DNA of 64,000 nucleotides from Burkholderia sp. BCC0322 (GTDB lineage: Bacteria; Pseudomonadota; Gammaproteobacteria; Burkholderiales; Burkholderiaceae), in contig NZ_CADFDU010000001.1 of the NCBI RefSeq assembly GCF_902833045.1, forward strand, positions 1,071,927 through 1,135,926. The letters run 5' to 3'. Of the stretch, positions 58,832 through 64,000 are shown in pieces (position 1 is the stretch's first letter; every line of letters begins with the position of its first letter). Both the position numbers and the translations under genes were made by a program. Below the pieces are notes generated by a model. That model had not been told where the DNA came from and searched no databases. It saw nothing but the letters and a program-made list of their open reading frames with translations.

Positions 58832-59218
58832 CGCGCGCCCGTCGATTGGGGGGATTTTCATCCGGCCCTCAAATGTGGCGGGCAAGCAGCCTTGCGGCGC
58901 ATGCAAACCTTATCGCACCGGTCTCGCAAACGTTATCGTCTTTCGAATCCGGAAATGATCTGATTTAACTCTTTCCGTCTCTTTCTGCATATTTGGCAAA
59001 ACTAAACCGGAAGGAGATAGATGCTGTGTTCTAATTTCATTTAGAATCAGCCGGTTATGTTTATTGAGAGAAAGGATGCGGAGGTAATGCGGCCGCTAAC
59101 GGGGAGAAATCGGCGTCCGGAGCCCTGCAAGGCAGTGCCGACAGGCCAAATCGGCAAAATCAGGCGGGTTTTTCAACCGCCAAAATAAGATAGCGTCCAA
59201 GTCTGATAAGCAACTCCT
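58832..59218. promoter_or_regulatory. A/T-richer leader region of the wsp operon
   Basis: About 390 bp with no confident gene. It holds an AAGGAGAT site before a 7-codon frame (59021-59044), a 33-codon frame (59087-59188) whose GGAGG is only 2 bases from its ATG, and hairpins near 59135-59156 (TGCCGA with TCGGCA) and 59163-59181 (GGCGG with CCGCC). This may be a structured leader for the wsp operon; no known riboswitch is recognised. Confidence 0.4.
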
Positions 59219-60352
59219 ATGAAAGAATCGATTGGAGAATCGGCGTTTGAAACTGTATTCATGAAAGAATCGAGCGGTGATAATGCCTCGGATTGTCTTG
59301 AATCGGGGTTATCGGTCCTTCTCGTCGACGATCAACCGTTCGTCGGTGAGGTGATCCGCCGCGCGCTGCGCAGCGAACATGACATCGACCTGCACGTGTG
59401 CACCGACGCGCACCGGGCGATGGCGGTCGCGCGCGACGTGAAGCCGACGGTCATCCTGCAGGATCTCGTGATGCCGGAGATCGACGGCCTCGATCTGGTC
59501 CGCGCGTGGCGCGCGGACGCCGCCACCGCTCGCGTGCCGATCATCGTGCTGTCCGCGAAGGAGGAGCCGATCGTCAAGCGCGAGGCATTCATCGCCGGCG
59601 CGAACGACTACCTGGTGAAGCTCCCCGATGCGATGGAACTGGCCGCCCGCATCCGCTATCACTCGAATTCTTACCTGATGTCCCGGCAGCGCGACGAGGC
59701 GCTCGATTTCCTGTCGCACGACATGCGTTCGCCGCAGACGTCGATCCTCGCGCTGCTCGACGTCTACCGGAGCGAGCACGGCGAGATGCCGGCGATCATG
59801 GAGCGCATTGCCGGCCATGCGCGGCGCGCGCTCGCGCTTGCCGACGGCTTCATCCACCTGACCCGCGCGCAGTCCGAGCGCCGCGCGCACGAGGTGGTGA
59901 GTCTCAACGAGATCGTGCTCGATGCCGTCGACCAGCTGTGGGAGAAGGCGGCCGGGCTTGGCAGCCGGGTCGTCGGCCACGTGCCCGATGCCGAATGCGT
60001 GACGATGGGCGACCGCATGATGCTGACGCGCGCGGTCGCGAACCTGATCGACAACGGGCTGAAGTACGGCCCGGCCGGCACGGACGTGCACTGCACGCTG
60101 AGCAGCGAGGACGGTGCATGGCTGATCGGTGTCGAGGATACCGGCGCCGGGATCGCGCCGGAGCAGCGCACGGCCGCGACCGAGTCGTTCGTGCAACTCG
60201 AATCCGCGCATGGCGCGGCGCGCGGCGGCTTCGGCCTCGGGCTCGCGTTCGTCCGCGCGACGGCGGCGCGGCATCGCGGCCAGATCCTGATGCGCAATAC
60301 GGCGCGCGGCTTCATGGTCGCGCTTCGGCTGCCGGCGCAAGCGGAGCGGTGA
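59219..60352 (+). CDS. Hybrid response regulator-histidine kinase of the wsp operon (WspHRR-like)
   Basis: 377 residues. A receiver domain (about 31-150; phosphoacceptor Asp82 in ILQDLVMPEIDG, Lys114 in VLSAKEEP) is followed by a HisKA box (His167 in FLSHDMRSPQTSI) and a HATPase domain (NLIDNGLKYG, GVEDTGAGI, GFGLGLAF). There is no DNA-binding or GGDEF output. In Burkholderia wsp clusters a protein of this design is known in place of the diguanylate cyclase WspR. The first 14 codons look like a repeat: ATGAAAGAATCG occurs at 59219 and again at 59261, so the start may be either. Neither has a good ribosome site. Confidence 0.87.
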   Translation: MKESIGESAFETVFMKESSGDNASDCLESGLSVLLVDDQPFVGEVIRRALRSEHDIDLHVCTDAHRAMAVARDVKPTVILQDLVMPEIDGLDLVRAWRADAATARVPIIVLSAKEEPIVKREAFIAGANDYLVKLPDAMELAARIRYHSNSYLMSRQRDEALDFLSHDMRSPQTSILALLDVYRSEHGEMPAIMERIAGHARRALALADGFIHLTRAQSERRAHEVVSLNEIVLDAVDQLWEKAAGLGSRVVGHVPDAECVTMGDRMMLTRAVANLIDNGLKYGPAGTDVHCTLSSEDGAWLIGVEDTGAGIAPEQRTAATESFVQLESAHGAARGGFGLGLAFVRATAARHRGQILMRNTARGFMVALRLPAQAER

Positions 60353-60475
60353 TTTCGCGGCGCGGCCTGCCGGCGCCGCGCTGCCCGCAGACCCCGATGC
60401 GCTCGTGGCGCGCCGTTCGGCGCGCAGGCGGGCGCGGATTTTTTCAACGCTGATTTTATAAAGCCCATAACGAAC

Positions 60476-62152
60476 ATGGCCACCGTGACGCCCCGCGCGA
60501 CCAATGAAAGCCTGCATCCGACGATCGGCGCTGCCCGGCTGACGCTCGGCAATCGCATCCTGCTCAGCTTCGGCGTGCTGTTCGTGCTGATGCTGGTGAC
60601 GGCCGGCGTGTCGTACGAGCGACTGCGCGCGATCAACAGCGAGGCCGTCAGCATCGAGCGCGACTCGCTGCCCGGCGTCTACCTCGCGGCGTCGCTGCGC
60701 GGCTCGGTCAACGAATCGTTCGCGCTGCTGCAGCAGGCAACGTTCGTCGACACCGACCCCGAAGCCGTACAGCGCGATCTCGCGAAAATCGCCGACGCGC
60801 TGAAGGAGGTCGAGTCGCTGTCGGTCGATTACCAGAACACGACGTTCCGCGACGACGACCGTCAGCGTTTCGCGACCTTTCGCAGCGCCTACGACCGCTA
60901 CCAGCCGCTGCTGAACGAAGCCGTGCAGAAACACCGCGTATCGCACGACGAGGCCGTTGCCGCCTACGCGAAGGTGCAGCCCGTGTGGGTCGAGGTCGTG
61001 CGCAATGCCAATACGCTGGTGCAGGAGAACCGCAAGTTCGCCGACCAGTCCGCGAAGCTGATCCGCGAATCCGTGCAGGACACCGAGGTCGTCCTCGCGA
61101 CCGCACTGGCGGTGATGCTGCTGTCCGCGATCGCGCTCGGCTATTTGCTGTTCCGTTCGGTCACCGTGCCGATGGCGCGGCTCGTCGAGGTGCACGACGT
61201 GATGCGCACCGGCAACCTGACGCGCCGCCTCGACCTGCGCCGCCGCGACGAATTCGGCACACTCGAGACGGGCTTCAACCGGATGGCCGACGAGCTGACC
61301 GAACTCGTCTCGCGCGCGCAGCAGTCGTCGCTGCAGGTGACGACGTCGGTCGCCGAGATCGCCGCGACGTCGCGCGAACAGCAGGCGACCGCGAACGAAA
61401 CCGCGGCGACGACGACCGAGATCGGCGCGACCTCCCGCGAGATCTTCGCGACGTCGCGCGACCTGTTGCGCACGATGAACGAGGTGGCCGGCGTGGCCGA
61501 GCAGTCGGCGACGCTCGCGGGCGTGAGCCAGAGCGGGCTCACGCGGATGGGCGAGACGATGCGCAGCGTGATGGACGCGGCCGGTTCGGTGAACGCGAAG
61601 CTCGCGATCCTCAACGAGAAGGCGCTGAACATCAACCAGGTGGTCGCGACGATCACCAAGGTGGCCGACCAGACCAACCTGCTGTCGCTGAATGCGGCGA
61701 TCGAGGCCGAGAAGGCCGGCGAGTACGGCCGCGGCTTCGCGGTCGTCGCGACCGAGATCCGCCGTCTCGCCGACCAGACGGCGGTGGCGACCTACGACAT
61801 CGAGCAGACGGTGAAGGAAATCCAGTCGGCGGTGTCGGCGGGCGTGATGGGGATGGACAAGTTCTCCGAGGAAGTGCGCCGCGGAATGCTCGACGTGCAG
61901 CAGGTCGGCGGGCAGCTGTCGCAGATCATCGCCGAGGTGCAGACGCTCGCGCCGCGTTTCCAGATGGTCAACGAAGGCATGCAGACGCAGGCGAACGGCG
62001 CCGAGCAGATCACGCAGGCGTTGTCGCAGCTGTCGGAGGCCGCGCAGCAGACGGCCGAGTCGCTGCGCCAGTCGTCGCAGGCGATCGACGACCTGACGCT
62101 CGTCGCGAACCAGTTGCGCACCAGCGTGTCGCGCTTCAAGGTCGACGCGTGA
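60476..62152 (+). CDS. wspA: Methyl-accepting chemotaxis protein, WspA-like
   Basis: 558 residues: a membrane segment (about 27-48), a periplasmic four-helix sensor (about 50-205), a second membrane segment (about 207-228), HAMP (about 229-280) and a long signalling coiled coil with the conserved tip [20 protein letters not shown], then [18 protein letters not shown]. The tip interacts with the CheW and CheA homologues. In WspA systems the receptor senses surface contact. It overlaps the following cheW gene by 4 bp. Confidence 0.92.
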   Translation: MATVTPRATNESLHPTIGAARLTLGNRILLSFGVLFVLMLVTAGVSYERLRAINSEAVSIERDSLPGVYLAASLRGSVNESFALLQQATFVDTDPEAVQRDLAKIADALKEVESLSVDYQNTTFRDDDRQRFATFRSAYDRYQPLLNEAVQKHRVSHDEAVAAYAKVQPVWVEVVRNANTLVQENRKFADQSAKLIRESVQDTEVVLATALAVMLLSAIALGYLLFRSVTVPMARLVEVHDVMRTGNLTRRLDLRRRDEFGTLETGFNRMADELTELVSRAQQSSLQVTTSVAEIAATSREQQATANETAATTTEIGATSREIFATSRDLLRTMNEVAGVAEQSATLAGVSQSGLTRMGETMRSVMDAAGSVNAKLAILNEKALNINQVVATITKVADQTNLLSLNAAIEAEKAGEYGRGFAVVATEIRRLADQTAVATYDIEQTVKEIQSAVSAGVMGMDKFSEEVRRGMLDVQQVGGQLSQIIAEVQTLAPRFQMVNEGMQTQANGAEQITQALSQLSEAAQQTAESLRQSSQAIDDLTLVANQLRTSVSRFKVDA

Positions 62153-62661
62153 CGCGCGCCGACACGCAGCACGGCGCTCACGCGCTGTTCCTGATATTCG
62201 CGCTCGACGGCGAACGCTATGCGCTCGACGCGGCCGGCATCGACGAGGTGCTGCCGCTTGCGGTCACGAAGGCCGTGCCCGGCGCCCCCGAATGGATCGC
62301 CGGGCTGCTGATGCGCGGCGGCCAGCCCGTGCCGGTGATCGACGTGCCGATGCTGGCGCTCGGGCGACGCGCGCATGCGTTGCGCTCGACGCGGCTCGTG
62401 ATGGTCCGCTATCGCACGGACGAAGCGGGCGGCGAGCGTACGATCGGGCTGATCGTCGAGCGTGCGACGCAGACGATGCGGATCGACCGCGCGGCGTTTC
62501 GGTCGAGCGGCATCTCGACCGCGCGCACGCGCTGGCTCGGGCCCGTCGCGAATACGCCCGATGGGGTCGTGCAGCAGGTATCGGTATCCGACCTGATCGA
62601 CGACATGGCGCACCTGTATCTGTTCGACGGCCTGCCGGGCCATGGGGGAGAGTCCGCATGA
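62149..62661 (+). CDS. wspB: CheW-like coupling protein, WspB-like
   Basis: 170 residues from GTG 62149, which overlaps the receptor stop. CheW fold phrases: [56 protein letters not shown]. It links the receptor to the kinase. It overlaps the following CheR gene by 4 bp, so receptor, coupler and methyltransferase are translationally chained. Confidence 0.9.
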   Translation: MTRADTQHGAHALFLIFALDGERYALDAAGIDEVLPLAVTKAVPGAPEWIAGLLMRGGQPVPVIDVPMLALGRRAHALRSTRLVMVRYRTDEAGGERTIGLIVERATQTMRIDRAAFRSSGISTARTRWLGPVANTPDGVVQQVSVSDLIDDMAHLYLFDGLPGHGGESA

Positions 62662-64000
62662 AAGAGTCCGAATCGCGATTTCGCGGCTGGCTGCTGCGCG
62701 AGACCGGCATCGACCCCGATTCGCTCGGCAACGATTTCCTGACCCGCGCGCTGACGGAACGCGTGCACGCGCTGCAGGCGGACGGCGAGCGCCTGCCGTC
62801 GGCGGCGCGGCCGCCCGTGACGCAGGATGCGCTCGACGCCTACTGGCAGCAGCTCAACGCGTCGGCCGACGAGCGGCGTGCGCTGATCGAGCTGTTCGTC
62901 GTGCCCGAGACCTGGTTTTTCCGCGACCGCGAGGCCTTCGCGACGCTCGCGCGGCTCGCGGCCGAGCGGCTCGCCGCGCTGCCCGGCCGGGTGATCCGCG
63001 TGCTGAGTGCTCCGTGCTCGACAGGCGAGGAGCCGTATTCCGCGGCGATGGCGCTGCTCGACGCGGGGCTCGACCCGGCCAGCTTCACGATCGACGCGAT
63101 CGACCTCAGCGCGCGCGCGATCGAGCAGGCTCGGCTCGGCTGCTACGGGCGCAACGCGTTCCGCGGCACCGCGACGGAGTTTCGCGCGCGGCATTTCACA
63201 CCGACCCGCGACGGCTGGCTGCTCGACGAGCGCGTGCGCGCGTGCGTGCAGTTCAGTCAGGCGAACCTCGTCGAACCGGCCGCGGACACGGGCTTTCGCT
63301 ACGATTTCGTGTTCTGCCGCAACGTGCTGATCTACTTCGATCGCGACGCGCAGGATCGCGTGATCCGCTCGCTCGACGAGCGCCTGGCCGACGACGGCGT
63401 GCTGTTCGTCGGGCCGGCCGAGACGGGTGTCGCGATGCGGCACGGGATGCGCTCGGCACGCGTGCCGCTGGCATTCGCGTTTCATCGCGAGACCGCGGGC
63501 GCTGTGCCCGACGTATTCGCGGCCCGGCCGGCGGCGCCGTTCTCAGCGGCAGCACCGTATCGGCGCGCGGAGCGTTTCACGGTGGCACCGCTCGCGGCGA
63601 CCCGCTCGGTGCTGGCGGTCGCACCGCCGGCCTGGGTCGGCGACACGCGTCAGGCGTTCGCGGCGCCGCCGGCCGTGCGCGCGGGCGCGTTCGACGCACG
63701 GGGCGACCTGCCGGTGACGGCGGCCGAACCGGCCGCGTCGCTCGCCCCGGCCGCCGAAAGTGCCGCACCGACGCTGGAAGATGCGCAGGCGCTGGCGAAT
63801 GCCGGCGCGTTCGACGAGGCCGAGCGCGTGCTCGCGCAGTTCTCGGCGCGCGTCGGGCCGCATGCCGATGCGTTCTACCTGAACGGGCTGATCGCGGATG
63901 CGCGCGGACGCGCCGCGGAAGCCGGCGACTTCTACCGGAAGGCGCTGTACCTGCGGCCCACGCACCACGAAGCGCTGACCCATCTTGCGACGCTGCTCGA
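62658..64000 (+). CDS. wspC: CheR methyltransferase with TPR tail, WspC-like (3' end beyond window)
   Basis: 447 codons are visible; the gene continues past the right edge. The CheR domain (1 to about 270) shows the SAM site VLSAPCSTGEEPYSAAMALL and the motif YDFVFCRNVLIYFDR. A Pro/Ala-rich linker follows, then a TPR region (ALANAGAFDEAERVLAQFSA, AGDFYRKALYLRPTHHEALT). It methylates the WspA receptor for adaptation. The linker plus TPR architecture is that of WspC. The rest of the operon lies outside. Confidence 0.92.
   Translation, partial: MKESESRFRGWLLRETGIDPDSLGNDFLTRALTERVHALQADGERLPSAARPPVTQDALDAYWQQLNASADERRALIELFVVPETWFFRDREAFATLARLAAERLAALPGRVIRVLSAPCSTGEEPYSAAMALLDAGLDPASFTIDAIDLSARAIEQARLGCYGRNAFRGTATEFRARHFTPTRDGWLLDERVRACVQFSQANLVEPAADTGFRYDFVFCRNVLIYFDRDAQDRVIRSLDERLADDGVLFVGPAETGVAMRHGMRSARVPLAFAFHRETAGAVPDVFAARPAAPFSAAAPYRRAERFTVAPLAATRSVLAVAPPAWVGDTRQAFAAPPAVRAGAFDARGDLPVTAAEPAASLAPAAESAAPTLEDAQALANAGAFDEAERVLAQFSARVGPHADAFYLNGLIADARGRAAEAGDFYRKALYLRPTHHEALTHLATLL

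Noticed and set aside
59087-59188. 33-codon frame as a confident gene
   Set aside because: The GGAGG site is only 2 bases from the ATG and the sequence also forms hairpins, so it is kept only as a leader observation.

Overview
The window looks like a piece of a Burkholderia cepacia complex genome, probably a secondary chromosome. The evidence is the high GC (about 65-70% in most genes), the codon use, an anthranilate dioxygenase block in the order andAc-andAd-andAb-andAa next to an AraC-type regulator (known from B. cepacia), and a wsp chemosensory operon headed by a receiver-kinase hybrid. Species and replicon are inference. I see no tRNA, rRNA, CRISPR array, insertion sequence or prophage.

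Layout. 0-6.7 kb: the start of an unknown gene runs off the left edge. Next comes a tripartite drug-efflux operon (EmrA-type adaptor, DHA2 pump, outer-membrane lipoprotein) read leftwards, with two paralogous MarR regulators and a LysR regulator. A shared palindromic motif lies at the start of emrA and of both marR genes. 6.8-15.6 kb: a two-subunit aconitase-X dehydratase, two small membrane proteins, an AraC regulator divergent from a 2,4-dienoyl-CoA reductase-like flavoenzyme, a small unknown protein behind a textbook LexA box, and a LysR regulator divergent from a flavodoxin-fold quinone reductase.

15.6-43.1 kb: a complete type VI secretion system in two divergent operons separated by a 575-bp G/T-rich promoter region. 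The left operon is tssK-tssL-(OmpA-domain protein)-hcp-clpV-tssE. The right operon is tssB-tssC-vgrG-(putative effector)-(FGE/SUMF1-fold periplasmic protein)-paar-(membrane protein)-tssM-tssA-tssF-tssG-tssJ-(periplasmic protein). The vgrG 3' end through the tssM 5' end has clearly lower GC, as expected for an exchangeable effector cassette. Three proteins here deserve attention: an OmpA-domain protein that appears to be built on a TssM-like scaffold, an unclassified 796-residue candidate effector with its FGE-fold neighbour, and a membrane protein with faint ketosynthase-like features.

43.2-51.3 kb: a catabolic block. AndAcAdAbAa converts anthranilate to catechol, and CatA, CatB and CatC take catechol to the 3-oxoadipate enol-lactone; CatR and an AndR-like regulator sit between the two operons. 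51.4-58.7 kb: a DUF445 membrane protein, a HigBA-like toxin-antitoxin pair, an acetolactate-synthase-like ThDP enzyme with an aldehyde dehydrogenase, and a CPA1 cation/proton antiporter. 59.2-64 kb: the beginning of a wsp-type surface-sensing operon (receiver-kinase hybrid, chemoreceptor, CheW, CheR-TPR), which runs off the right edge.
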